A stretch of DNA of 64,000 nucleotides from Cellulomonas sp. SG140 (GCF_025770785.1 NZ_JANZLA010000009.1:1-64000), one strand, 5' to 3'; positions 55,178-62,262 are shown, numbered from the stretch's first letter. The notes: a model not told the origin generated them from the sequence alone. Numbers and translations are program-made.

Positions 55178-55624
55178 TCAGCCCTGCCGGCCCGGTCCCG
55201 TCGGGCACGCCTCGCCGGCGCCGCGGACCCGCTGCATCAGCCCGGCACCGCCGATGGCGAGCGCCAGCATCGCCTGCCCCAGGTCGCCGGGCGCCGAGGC
55301 GACCACCACCAGTGCGACCAGCGAGGCGGCACCGGCCGCACCGGCACAGGGCGTGCAGCCGAGGCGCGACGACCAGGGTCGGCCGGGGTCGGGGACGTAG
55401 GTCGCGGCGGTGGCCCCGACGAGCACGGCGACCACCAGCGCGCCGGCGGTCCAGCCGGGCCCTGCGGGGCCGCCCGAGACGACCAGCAGCACCGCGGCGA
55501 CCAGGGGCGCCACGACGACGGCGACCAGCCGACGGCGCTGCACCCCGGCGCGCTCAGGCGCCGGCGTGCCGAGCACGGGCGGGGGCGTCGGAGCGGACGA
55601 CGGCGCGAACGGGTGCTGGGGCAC
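55178..55624 (-). CDS. small membrane protein with a CxxC motif
   Basis: A 148-residue hypothetical membrane protein. The N-terminal 35 residues are Pro-rich and polar; three or four helices follow (LVAVVVAPLVAAVLLVVSGG, ALVVAVLVGATAATY, GAASLVALVVVASA, AMLALAIGGAGLM). LGCTPCAGAAG places a CxxC pair at the membrane edge, able to bind metal or form a disulfide. The GTG at 55624 has GGAGGT 6 nt upstream. A palindrome of the CsoR-operator type (55657-55672) lies just before it, so copper or sulfane-sulfur control is possible. No homologous family is recognised. Confidence 0.68.
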   Translation of the reverse strand: MPQHPFAPSSAPTPPPVLGTPAPERAGVQRRRLVAVVVAPLVAAVLLVVSGGPAGPGWTAGALVVAVLVGATAATYVPDPGRPWSSRLGCTPCAGAAGAASLVALVVVASAPGDLGQAMLALAIGGAGLMQRVRGAGEACPTGPGRQG

Positions 55625-55656
55625 GGGACCTCCGGTCGGGTTCAGGTCTCGACGAT

Positions 55657-55672
55657 ATACCCCCATGGGTAT
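55657..55672. promoter_or_regulatory. CsoR-like palindromic operator
   Basis: ATACCC, four bases, GGGTAT: a 6-4-6 inverted repeat about 33 bp upstream of the membrane-protein start. ATACCC...GGGTAT is the usual form of CsoR/RcnR-family operators. It also lies downstream of the thioesterase stop, so the membrane protein is the likelier target. Confidence 0.55.
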
Positions 55673-55700
55673 CCGGTTCGGAATCGGAAGCCGATCCGGC

Positions 55701-56204
55701 TCACCAGCCGTGCAGCAGCGGCTCCGGCCCCGTGTACGTCTCGAAGGCCGCACGCTCCTGGTCGGTGAACGGCCGAGGCAGGTGCGTCGCCGCGTCCAGC
55801 TGCACCATCCGGGTGCGTGCCCGCAGGCACACGGCGCCGTCCTCCGGTGCGTCCCGGATCTCGTAGGCGATGTCCACCGACGACCGGCCGGTCCGCGGCA
55901 CCCACACCTCGACGACGAACGGCACGGGACGGAAGGTCAGCGGCGCCAGGTAGTCGATCTCGTGCTTGGCCACCACCAGCAGCGAGGCCGTCAGCGCCCC
56001 CGACTCGTCGACGCCCATCTGCGGGAACAGGGTGAACCTCGCATCGTCCAGGTACCGCAGGAACGCCGCGTTGTTCACGTGCCCGAACAGGTCGACGTCG
56101 GACCAGCGGACCGGCATCACCACGCGCCCGCGAGCACCGACCTGCGCACCGACCTGCGCACCGACCTGCGCACCGTTCGACTCACCGTTCGGCTGACCGT
56201 TCAC
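55701..56204 (-). CDS. acyl-CoA thioesterase, 4HBT hot-dog family
   Basis: A 167-residue thioesterase. RWSDVDLFGHVNNAAFLRYLDDAR has the catalytic Asp of the 4HBT/YbgC group, and the later strands (VVEVWVPRTGRSSVDIAYEI) complete one hot-dog. It hydrolyses an acyl-CoA of unknown chain length. The first 25 residues include a short GAQV repeat encoded by a 12-bp tandem repeat, so the N-terminus may vary in length among strains. The GTG at 56204 follows TACGGT by 7 nt, which points to a leaderless message divergent from ydcF. Confidence 0.88.
   Translation of the reverse strand: MNGQPNGESNGAQVGAQVGAQVGARGRVVMPVRWSDVDLFGHVNNAAFLRYLDDARFTLFPQMGVDESGALTASLLVVAKHEIDYLAPLTFRPVPFVVEVWVPRTGRSSVDIAYEIRDAPEDGAVCLRARTRMVQLDAATHLPRPFTDQERAAFETYTGPEPLLHGW
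56134..56175. repeat. 12-bp in-frame tandem repeat inside the thioesterase gene
   Basis: GCACCGACCTGC is repeated three times exactly (56134-56145, 56146-56157, 56158-56169) with six further bases. On the coding strand it gives repeated GAQV units ahead of the enzyme domain. Confidence 0.88.
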
Positions 56205-56211
56205 ACGTCGG

Positions 56212-56217
56212 ACCGTA
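56212..56217 (-). promoter_or_regulatory. -10 element for the leaderless thioesterase gene
   Basis: TACGGT on the minus strand, 7 nt before the GTG at 56204. It is 11 bp from the divergent ydcF -10. Confidence 0.5.
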
Positions 56218-56228
56218 GCCCCGAGGCC

Positions 56229-56234
56229 TACGCT
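56229..56234 (+). promoter_or_regulatory. -10 element for leaderless ydcF
   Basis: TACGCT with 6 nt to the GTG at 56241. The two divergent -10 elements share a 37-bp gap between start codons, so their polymerases must compete. Confidence 0.5.
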
Positions 56235-56240
56235 CGGCCC

Positions 56241-56936
56241 GTGCCAGCCGCTCCCGCCCCGTCCTCGGCACGCTCGCGCCGACCGTGGTGGTGGGTGCTG
56301 GCCGGCGCCCTCGTCGTCGGGCTCGGTCCGGTGCTGGTGGTCCAGGCGGTCGGCCAGACGGCGGTGCAGCCGGACGTCGCCTCGGTCGCCCCGAAGCCCG
56401 TGGCGCTGGTGCTCGGCGCCGGCCTGGAGCCGGACGGCACCCCGTCGGTGTACCTCGCCCGTCGTCTGGAGGCCGCGCGGCAGCTGTTCGCGGCGGGCAC
56501 GGTGCAGGTGATCCTGGTCAGCGGCGACAACTCGACGCCGTACCACGACGAGCCGGGGGCGATGCGGACCTGGCTGCTGCAGCACGGCGTCCCCGACGCG
56601 AGGATCGTCCGCGACGCCGCCGGGTTCGACACCCACGACAGCTGCGTGCGCGCCCGGCAGATCTTCGGCGTGACCTCGGCCGTGGTGGTGACGCAGGACT
56701 ACCACCTGCGTCGGGCGCTGTTCTCCTGCCGTGCGGCGGGCATCGACTCCACGGGCGTCGGCGTGTCGGCCGCCTCGGTGACGCCGCGGCAGGCGGTGCT
56801 GTGGCGGCTGCGCGAGGTGCCGGCGTCGTGGAAGGGCGCGTGGGACGCGCTCACGCACCGCCGGCCGGTGTTCCTCGGACAGCCGGAGGACAGCGTGCGC
56901 ACGGCCCTGACCACGCCCTCCGCCCCCGCGTCGTGA
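56241..56936 (+). CDS. YdcF/SanA-like DUF218 membrane-anchored protein
   Basis: A 231-residue protein with one N-terminal helix (WWWVLAGALVVGLGPVLVVQAV) and an extracytoplasmic or cytosolic DUF218 domain. PVALVLGAGLEPDGTPS starts the domain, ILVSGDNSTPYHDEPGAMRTWL follows, and DTHDSCVRARQIFG and VVVTQDYHLRRALFSCRAAGI are the SanA blocks. SanA-type proteins affect cell-envelope permeability; the chemistry is unknown. The GTG at 56241 lies 6 nt after TACGCT. It overlaps the next gene as GTGA. Confidence 0.86.
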   Translation: MPAAPAPSSARSRRPWWWVLAGALVVGLGPVLVVQAVGQTAVQPDVASVAPKPVALVLGAGLEPDGTPSVYLARRLEAARQLFAAGTVQVILVSGDNSTPYHDEPGAMRTWLLQHGVPDARIVRDAAGFDTHDSCVRARQIFGVTSAVVVTQDYHLRRALFSCRAAGIDSTGVGVSAASVTPRQAVLWRLREVPASWKGAWDALTHRRPVFLGQPEDSVRTALTTPSAPAS

Positions 56937-57487
56937 CCCCCGCCGGCCTGCTGCTCGCACCGGGGGCGGGCGCCACCCGCGACCACCGCACGCTCGTCAC
57001 CCTCGAGCGCGCTCTCGCCCCGTTCCCGGTGCGCCGCGTGGACCTGCCGCGGTCGGCCGTCGCCGCCGTCACGGCCGTCGGACGCCTGGCCGCCACGTTC
57101 GCCGCGGACCTCGGGGTCGGCACCGCGCAGCTCCTGGTCGGCGGCCGCTCGTTCGGTGGCCGGATGTGCTCGATGGCCGTCGCCCACGGGCTGGCTGTCG
57201 CCGGGCTCGTGCTGCTGTCCTACCCGCTGCACCCGCCGGGCCGCCCGGAGAAGCTGCGCGTGGAGCACCTGCCGCGGATCACCGTCCCCGTGCTCGCCGT
57301 CAGCGGCGACCGGGACCCGTTCGGCACGCCCGACGAGCTGCGCACGCACCTGGCCACGGTCGCCGGCCCGCTGACGCTCACGCTCGTCCCGGGTGCGCAC
57401 GCCCCTGCCGACGGGCCGGTGGCCGCCGCTGTCCAGGCCTGGCTCCGGTCCGTCCCGGGGGCCTCGTCGGCGACAATCGACGGGTGA
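56933..57487 (+). CDS. alpha/beta hydrolase of the Tex30/KANL3 type
   Basis: A 184-residue small alpha/beta hydrolase. The N-terminus LLLAPGAGATRDHRTL has the oxyanion Gly residues; GGRSFGGRMCS is the nucleophile elbow with Ser; LLSYPLHPPGRPEKLRVEHLPRITVPVLAVSGDRDPFG has the typical Tex30 loop and the acid Asp; the final His is in PGAHAPAD. Substrates of this family are not known. It overlaps genes on both sides (GTGA each), so ydcF, this gene and the Cof phosphatase form one operon. Confidence 0.83.
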   Translation: MTPAGLLLAPGAGATRDHRTLVTLERALAPFPVRRVDLPRSAVAAVTAVGRLAATFAADLGVGTAQLLVGGRSFGGRMCSMAVAHGLAVAGLVLLSYPLHPPGRPEKLRVEHLPRITVPVLAVSGDRDPFGTPDELRTHLATVAGPLTLTLVPGAHAPADGPVAAAVQAWLRSVPGASSATIDG

Positions 57488-58347
57488 CCCCAGCCGACCA
57501 GCCCGTCCTCGACCCGCCCGCGCTCGGCACCGTCCCGGACGTCCGGCTGATCGCGGTGGACATGGACGGCTCGCTGCTGGACGACGAGAAGCGGATCGAC
57601 CCGAGCTTCTGGCCGCTGCTCGACGCCCTGCACGAGCGGGGCGTGGTGCTGTGCCCCGCATCCGGCCGCCAGTACGCGACGCTGCGCCGGCAGTTCGGCC
57701 GCGACGACCTCGTGTACATCGCGGAGAACGGCGCCTACGTGGTGCGCGACGAGCAGGAGCTCAGCTCGGACGGCGTGAGCCGGGACGCCGCCCTGCCGGT
57801 GGTCGACGCGGTGCGGCAGCTGGCCGCCTCCGGCGCGGACGTCGGCACCGTGCTGTGCGGCAAGCGGTCGGCGTACGTCGAGCGGACCGACCGGGCGTTC
57901 CTCGAGCAGGCCGAGCCGTACTACGCGCGGCTGGAGCTGGTCGACGACCTGCGGGCGGTGGACGACGAGGTGCTCAAGCTGGCGGTCTACGACTTCGACT
58001 CCGCCGAGCGGGGTGCCGCGCCCGTCCTCGCGACGTTCGACGGCCCCGTCCGCGTGGTCGTCTCCGGCGAGCACTGGGTGGACGTGATGAGCCCGAGCGC
58101 CGACAAGGGGCACGCCCTGCAGGCCGCGCAGCGGGCGCTCGGCGTGACGCGCGAGCAGACGATGGCGTTCGGCGACTACCTCAACGACCTCGGGCTGCTG
58201 AGGGCGTCCGCGTGGTCGTTCGCCATGGACAACGCGCACCCGCAGGTGCGGGCCGAGGCCCGCTACGTCGCACCGGGCAACAACGCCAACGGGGTGGTGC
58301 GCACCATCGCCTCGGCCCTGCAGCTGGACGGCGTGCTCAGCCGCTGA
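57484..58347 (+). CDS. Cof-type HAD-IIB phosphatase
   Basis: A 287-residue HAD hydrolase. Motif I is IAVDMDGSLLDDE with the nucleophile and acid Asp, motif II is PASGRQ, the lysine is in SPSADKGHAL, and motif IV is AFGDYLNDLGLL. The IIB cap separates motifs II and III. Family members remove phosphate from sugars, pyridoxal phosphate or thiamine intermediates. The GTG at 57484 overlaps the hydrolase stop. Its last 11 bp overlap the convergent LysR gene. Confidence 0.93.
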   Translation: MTPADQPVLDPPALGTVPDVRLIAVDMDGSLLDDEKRIDPSFWPLLDALHERGVVLCPASGRQYATLRRQFGRDDLVYIAENGAYVVRDEQELSSDGVSRDAALPVVDAVRQLAASGADVGTVLCGKRSAYVERTDRAFLEQAEPYYARLELVDDLRAVDDEVLKLAVYDFDSAERGAAPVLATFDGPVRVVVSGEHWVDVMSPSADKGHALQAAQRALGVTREQTMAFGDYLNDLGLLRASAWSFAMDNAHPQVRAEARYVAPGNNANGVVRTIASALQLDGVLSR

Positions 58348-59371
58348 CTGCTGCGGCCGGGGCGGCGGCCGCGAGCGCGTCGAGGGTCGCGGCGACCGCC
58401 GGGACACGGATCAGGTCCGGCGTGGTCACGGCGTAGACCCGGCGGGCGGACGTGCCGGCGGCCGGCCGCAGCACGACGCCCGGGTGCCGCTGCCCCGTCT
58501 GGCGCACCAGCCGCGGCAGCAGCGCGACGCCGAGCCCGGCGGCGACCAGGGACAGCACGGCGACGTAGTCGTCCGTCGCGTACGCGATCTCGGGAGCGAA
58601 CCCGCACGCGGCGGCGGAGTGCAGCAGGTGTCCCCGGCACTGGGGGCAGCCGGCGATCCAGGTCTCGTCCGCCAGGTCGGACAGCTGCAGGTGCGGGTCG
58701 TCGGCGCGCGGGTGGTCCGCGGGGAGCACGGCGAGCGTCGGGTCGTCGAGCAGGTGCCGCGCGACGAGCCCGGACAGCTCCGCGTCCCGGGCGGCGTCCG
58801 CCCCGGCGTGCCCCACGAGACCCGGGGTGGCCGTCGAGCCGCTCTCCGCGTACGCGAACGTGACCGCGACGTCGCACGTGCCGGCACGCAGCCGGGCGAG
58901 CGCCTCGGGCGGTTCGGCCTCGTCCAGCGTCACCGTCAGCCCGGGATGCTCGCGGCGCAGCCGGGCGAGCGCGAGCGGCACCAGCGTGGCCGACGACGAC
59001 GGGAACGCGACCACCCGCACCACCCCGGCACGCAACCCGGTCAGCGCCGTGACCTGCGCGGCCGCCGCGCGGACCGCCGCGTTCACGGTCCGACCGTGCG
59101 CCGCCAGCACCGCTCCGGCCTCGGTGAGCCGCACGCGCCTGCCGGACCGGTCGAGCAGCGCCGTGCCGAGGCGGCGCTCCAGGCGCCGGACGTGCTGGGA
59201 CACCGCCGGCTGGCTGGTCCCCAGCACCGCCGCCGCCGCGGTCAGGGTGCCGTGCTCGGCGATCGCCTGCAGCAGCCGCAGACCGCCGACGTCGAGCCCG
59301 GCGAGGGCGCCGACCGTCTCCCCCTCGTCGCCGGCCACCGCGGCGGCACCACGCCCTTCCAGTCTCCCCAT
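58337..59371 (-). CDS. LysR-family transcriptional regulator
   Basis: A 344-residue LTTR. The winged helix is LRLLQAIAEHGTLTAAAAVLGTSQPAVSQHVRRLE (residues 30-64) with the usual Ser-Gln-Pro-Ala-Val-Ser recognition helix. The effector-binding domain follows; GCPQCRGHLLH contains a CxxC pair that could be redox-sensitive. The ATG at 59371 gives a 25-residue polar N-terminus before the HTH. It is divergent from a class V aminotransferase gene with 84 bp between, the classic LysR layout, so it probably controls that gene. The inducer is unknown. Confidence 0.9.
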   Translation of the reverse strand: MGRLEGRGAAAVAGDEGETVGALAGLDVGGLRLLQAIAEHGTLTAAAAVLGTSQPAVSQHVRRLERRLGTALLDRSGRRVRLTEAGAVLAAHGRTVNAAVRAAAAQVTALTGLRAGVVRVVAFPSSSATLVPLALARLRREHPGLTVTLDEAEPPEALARLRAGTCDVAVTFAYAESGSTATPGLVGHAGADAARDAELSGLVARHLLDDPTLAVLPADHPRADDPHLQLSDLADETWIAGCPQCRGHLLHSAAACGFAPEIAYATDDYVAVLSLVAAGLGVALLPRLVRQTGQRHPGVVLRPAAGTSARRVYAVTTPDLIRVPAVAATLDALAAAAPAAAVSG

Positions 59372-59455
59372 GGCGCGGAAGCATAACGAGAATGGATGGC
59401 CTCGGGGCCGAATTCGCCGTTGTGTGATGCCACGGTGCCCGGGACGCTCGTCGTC

Positions 59456-60505
59456 ATGACGCTCGACACCCTCCGCACGCGCTTCGCGCCGACCCGCGGG
59501 TACCTGAACGCCGCCACGTGCGGGCTGCCCGTCGCCGGCACGGTCTCCGCGCTGGTCGACGGTGTCGAGCGCTGGAGCCGTGCCGAGCACGACCTCGCCG
59601 ACTACGACGCCGCGGTCGCCGCCAGCCGCGCGGCGTTCGCCCGGATCGTCGGGGTCCCCACGGCCGATGTCGCGGTGGCGGCGCAGACCGCCGCCCTGGT
59701 CGGCATGGTCGCCACCAGCCTGCCCGCGGGGGCGGAGGTGCTGACGGTCGAGGGCGACTTCACGTCCGTCACCTACCCGTTCCTCGTCCGCACGGACCTG
59801 CGGGTGCGCGCCGTGCCGCTCGCCGAGCTGGCCGACCGGATCGGCACCGGGACCGACGTCGTGGCGTTCTCCCTGGTCCAATCGCACGACGGCGCGGTCG
59901 CCGACACCGACGCCGTGATGGAGGCCGCCCACCGGGTCGGCGCGCTGACCGTCGTCGACCTGACCCAGGCGGCCGGCTGGCTGCCGGTGGACGCCGGTCG
60001 CTTCGACGTCACGGTGACCAGCGCCTACAAGTGGCTCTGCGCGCCGCGCGGCGTGACGTTCCTCACCGCCGGCCCGCGGGCCCGCGACCGGCTGCAGCCC
60101 GTGCACGCCAACTGGTACGCCGGTGCCGACGTCTGGTCCTCCGTCTACGGCCACGACCTGCGCCTGGCGGACGACTCCCGGCGCTTCGACCTGTCCCCGG
60201 CGTGGCTGTGCTGGCTCGGTGCGACCCCCGCCCTCGAGGCGTTCGCCGACGAGCTGGCCGGACCGGCGCCCGACGCCGTCCGCCGCCACGACGTCGCGCT
60301 CGCGGACGGGCTGCGCGCCGGCCTGGACCTCGACCCGGCCGGCAGCGCCATCGTCTCCCTGCCGGACCCGGACGGGTCCGCGGGCGCCCGGCTGGTACGG
60401 GCGGGACTACGAGCGGCGGCGCGAGGGGGTTGCGCCCGCCTGTCCTTCCACGTCTGGAACGACGACGACGACGTCGCGGCCGCCGTGGAGGCGCTCCGGG
60501 GCTGA
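59456..60505 (+). CDS. class V aminotransferase-fold PLP enzyme
   Basis: A 349-residue fold-type I PLP enzyme. YLNAATCGLP opens it, VVDLTQAAGWLPV holds the cofactor Asp and TSAYKWLCAPRGVTFL the Schiff-base lysine. The sequence resembles the isopenicillin-N-epimerase/kynureninase-like branch, not desulfurases: there is no Cys in the SufS position. The ATG at 59456 is used; a start 20 codons upstream adds an unlikely segment. It is divergent from a LysR regulator, which suggests inducible expression. The substrate is unknown. Confidence 0.86.
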   Translation: MTLDTLRTRFAPTRGYLNAATCGLPVAGTVSALVDGVERWSRAEHDLADYDAAVAASRAAFARIVGVPTADVAVAAQTAALVGMVATSLPAGAEVLTVEGDFTSVTYPFLVRTDLRVRAVPLAELADRIGTGTDVVAFSLVQSHDGAVADTDAVMEAAHRVGALTVVDLTQAAGWLPVDAGRFDVTVTSAYKWLCAPRGVTFLTAGPRARDRLQPVHANWYAGADVWSSVYGHDLRLADDSRRFDLSPAWLCWLGATPALEAFADELAGPAPDAVRRHDVALADGLRAGLDLDPAGSAIVSLPDPDGSAGARLVRAGLRAAARGGCARLSFHVWNDDDDVAAAVEALRG

Positions 60506-60531
60506 CCGCGGGACGGCGACGGCTGCCGAGC

Positions 60532-61053
60532 TCAGCCCTCCAGCGCGGCGGCGAACGCGCGGAACGCCGCGTCGTTCCACAGCACGAACCGCACCGTCTC
60601 CGGACCGCCCTGGTGCGTCCGGCCCCACTCCCGCACGGTCGCCACCGCCACCCGGGCCACCTGCGTCACGTCCCAGCCGTACACCCCGGCGCTCACCGCC
60701 GGGAACGCGACGCTGCGCGCCCCGACCTCCGCCGCGACGTCGAGCGAGCGGCGGAAGCACGACGCCAGCAGCTCCGGGTCGTCCTGACCGGCGTGCCGGT
60801 TGGGACCGACGGTGTGCACCACCCACCGCGCCGGCAGGTCGAAGCCTGGTGTGGCGACGGCGTCACCCACCGGCAGGCCCTTCGGCAGGGTGGTGGCCCG
60901 CAGCTCGCGGCACGCGGCGAGCAGCCGCGGACCCGCCGCGGCGTGGATCGCACCGTCGACACCGCCGCCGCCCAGCAGCGACGAGTTCGCCGCGTTCACG
61001 ATCGCGTCGACGTGCTCGGTGGTGATGTCGCCGCGGACCGCTTCGAGCTGCAC
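60532..61053 (-). CDS. macrodomain protein, O-acetyl-ADP-ribose deacetylase type
   Basis: A 173-residue MacroD-type macrodomain. GDITTEHVDAIVNAANSSLLGGGGVDGAIHAAAGP (residues 7-41) binds ADP-ribose and supplies the catalytic Asn and Asp; VHTVGPNRHAG and FPAVSAGVYGWD complete the pocket. It removes ADP-ribose from acidic residues or hydrolyses O-acetyl-ADP-ribose, the product of sirtuins, one of which is encoded 6 kb away. The GTG at 61053 lies 6 nt after GACGAT, a weak leaderless-type element. It is convergent with the aminotransferase gene. Confidence 0.92.
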   Translation of the reverse strand: MQLEAVRGDITTEHVDAIVNAANSSLLGGGGVDGAIHAAAGPRLLAACRELRATTLPKGLPVGDAVATPGFDLPARWVVHTVGPNRHAGQDDPELLASCFRRSLDVAAEVGARSVAFPAVSAGVYGWDVTQVARVAVATVREWGRTHQGGPETVRFVLWNDAAFRAFAAALEG

Positions 61054-61207
61054 CCGCCCATCGTCGCCCGTCCGGCGCCGTCGGTCATCCGCACCGCCCG
61101 CCGCCGGCACCGGCCGACCCGCTCCGGGGGTCCGCCCCCTGAGACGGGGGGCGGAGGATCCGGGGTGCGATCGGGGGACACCCCGATTCCGCCGTCGTCG
61201 GCTGCAG

Positions 61208-61741
61208 GTGAGGGTGGACGACGTGCCCCGCACCGCCGCCCCGCTCGGACCCGACGTCGCCCCGTCGGCCGTCCGGCGCACCGGGGCCCTGCTCGTCATG
61301 GGGGCCGCCGCCCTCTCCGCGTGGGCGTGCTGGTTGGGCAGCTCGCTCCCGCCGTCCGCTCTGCGGCAGTCCTGGTCGGCGGCGTGGACCGGGCTGGGCA
61401 GCTGGCAGCTGACCTGGGTGATGGTCGACTCGCTGGAGGTGCTGGGGCTGCTGGTGACCGGTGTCGCGCTGCGCCGTGGCCACTGGGTGTCGGCGTTCAG
61501 CGCCGCGGTGAGCGTCCCGCTCTTCGTGCTCGACGCGTGGTTCGACGTGATGACGTCCACCACGCGGGTGGAGCTGTGGCAGGCGGTCGCGATGGCCGTG
61601 CTGGTCGAGCTGCCCACGGCGGCCGTGCTGGCACGCGTGGCGTGGTGGGGAGCAAGGACGATGCGGGCGGCGACGGTGCCCGGACATGGCGAGGCCCCTC
61701 GGACGCTTACTCCGAGGGGCCTGTACCGGGACCAAGGCTAG
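61208..61741 (+). CDS. four-helix membrane protein of unknown function
   Basis: A 177-residue hydrophobic protein with four predicted helices (around residues 24-44, 65-82, 92-112 and 126-148). The loop between helices 1 and 2 is Trp/Ser-rich (SSLPPSALRQSWSAAWTGLGSW). No family is recognised. The GTG at 61208 is used; GTGs at 61214 and 61223 are alternatives. The last 17 codons contain a complete hairpin (61692-61722) that is nearly identical to a terminator 524 bp downstream, so the reading frame runs into its own terminator or has been extended by the repeat. Confidence 0.6.
   Translation: MRVDDVPRTAAPLGPDVAPSAVRRTGALLVMGAAALSAWACWLGSSLPPSALRQSWSAAWTGLGSWQLTWVMVDSLEVLGLLVTGVALRRGHWVSAFSAAVSVPLFVLDAWFDVMTSTTRVELWQAVAMAVLVELPTAAVLARVAWWGARTMRAATVPGHGEAPRTLTPRGLYRDQG
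61692..61722 (+). terminator. hairpin, upstream copy of a duplicated terminator
   Basis: AGGCCCCTCGG, loop ACGCTTACT, CCGAGGGGCCT: an 11-bp perfect stem inside the 3' end of the membrane-protein frame. It matches 62216-62246 in 30 of 31 positions, loop included. No T run follows this copy. Confidence 0.7.
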
Positions 61742-61887
61742 GGACGGCCTGCCGCCGACCGGGTGAACGACACGCGAACTGTCCACAAATTCCGTCCACA
61801 GGCCTGTGCCTGACCAGCGTTGTCGCAGGTCGTCCTGTGCACAGAGCTGTGAGGTCAACTGTGCACAAAGTTGCTCTCCAGAACCCC
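61742..61887. other. non-coding stretch with clustered DnaA-box-like sites
   Basis: No gene fits here. It contains TGTCCACA at 61780-61787, GTCCACA at 61794-61800, and the palindrome TGTGCACA at 61836-61843 and 61860-61867. On the minus strand the last reads TTGTGCACA, one form of the DnaA consensus TTNTNCACA. The two palindromes are 24 bp apart. The block is less GC-rich than its surroundings and ends just before the promoter at 61888. Confidence 0.55.
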
Positions 61888-61916
61888 TTGTGGGCCCGTC
61901 AAGGCGCGACTAGAAA
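61888..61916 (+). promoter_or_regulatory. promoter of the putative structured RNA
   Basis: TTGTGG (61888-61893), 17 bp, TAGAAA (61911-61916). This is among the best sigma-70-like promoters in the window, yet the first 300 nt downstream have no credible coding frame. Confidence 0.68.
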
Positions 61917-61922
61917 TCACTC

Positions 61923-62248
61923 ATCGGCCTCGGCACCGAGAACCGACGGAGAGAGACTCCCCCCGGGGAGATCCCACCGACGGGGACAGGTCGTCGAGGA
62001 TCGGACCGACCGGAGAACGGACGGCCAGATCGGCGGGGAAACCCGACGACTCGCGGCGACGACGCGAGGGCCATCACGGACCGGGCGGTCGATCGCAGTC
62101 GTCCCGTTCGCGGTGGACCGGTTCGCCGGATCCCGTCGCAGCGGGACGGAGCCGCAGCGTCGCAGCGGCGTCCCCATCGGGTGACCGATGAGCCAAGGGA
62201 CCTGCGATCAGAGGGAGGCCCCCCGGACGCTTACTCCGAGGGGCCTTT
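61923..62248 (+). ncRNA. candidate structured non-coding RNA, about 325 nt
   Basis: The span from the predicted start to the terminator holds no convincing gene: the longest plus frame is Arg/Ser-rich with no recognisable fold. It can form many hairpins, for example CTCCC-CCCG-GGGAG near 61957, TCGCG-N7-CGCGA near 62051, TCCCG-N6-CGGGA near 62130, and CATCGG-GTGA-CCGATG near 62175. CTCATCGG at the 5' end can instead pair with CCGATGAG near the 3' end, closing the molecule. Size, strong promoter and long-range closure recall 6S-type or Ms1-type RNAs, but I see no sequence blocks that prove it. RNase P RNA, tmRNA and SRP RNA are excluded by lack of their core motifs. Confidence 0.55.
62216..62246. 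terminator. terminator, downstream copy
   Basis: AGGCCCCCCGG, loop ACGCTTACT, CCGAGGGGCCT, then TTTCC: an 11-bp stem with one C-A mismatch. It ends the candidate RNA on the plus strand and lies 17 bp after the dtd stop on the minus strand, so it may serve both. Confidence 0.75.
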
Positions 62249-62262
62249 CCTCATGTCCGGAC

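Noticed and set aside
59372-59455. A defined LysR operator between the LysR and aminotransferase genes
   Set aside because: ATAACGAGAAT near 59384 is suggestive but has no matching half-site at T-N11-A spacing, so it is not annotated.
61742-61887. An origin of replication
   Set aside because: The boxes are few, there is no AT-rich unwinding element, and dnaA, dnaN, recF and gyrB are absent from the 64 kb.
61871-62191. A 106-residue plus-strand frame within the non-coding block
   Set aside because: Arg/Ser/Pro/Gly-rich with no fold or ribosome-binding site, starting 50 nt upstream of the predicted transcript start; better explained as part of an RNA gene.
61923-62248. RNase P RNA, tmRNA, SRP RNA or 6C RNA
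   Set aside because: The RNase P block GAGGAAAGTCC, the tmRNA tag and TPsiC arm, and the SRP GGAA/GCAG motifs are missing. Runs of six C occur twice but are paired in stems, unlike the C-loops of 6C RNA.
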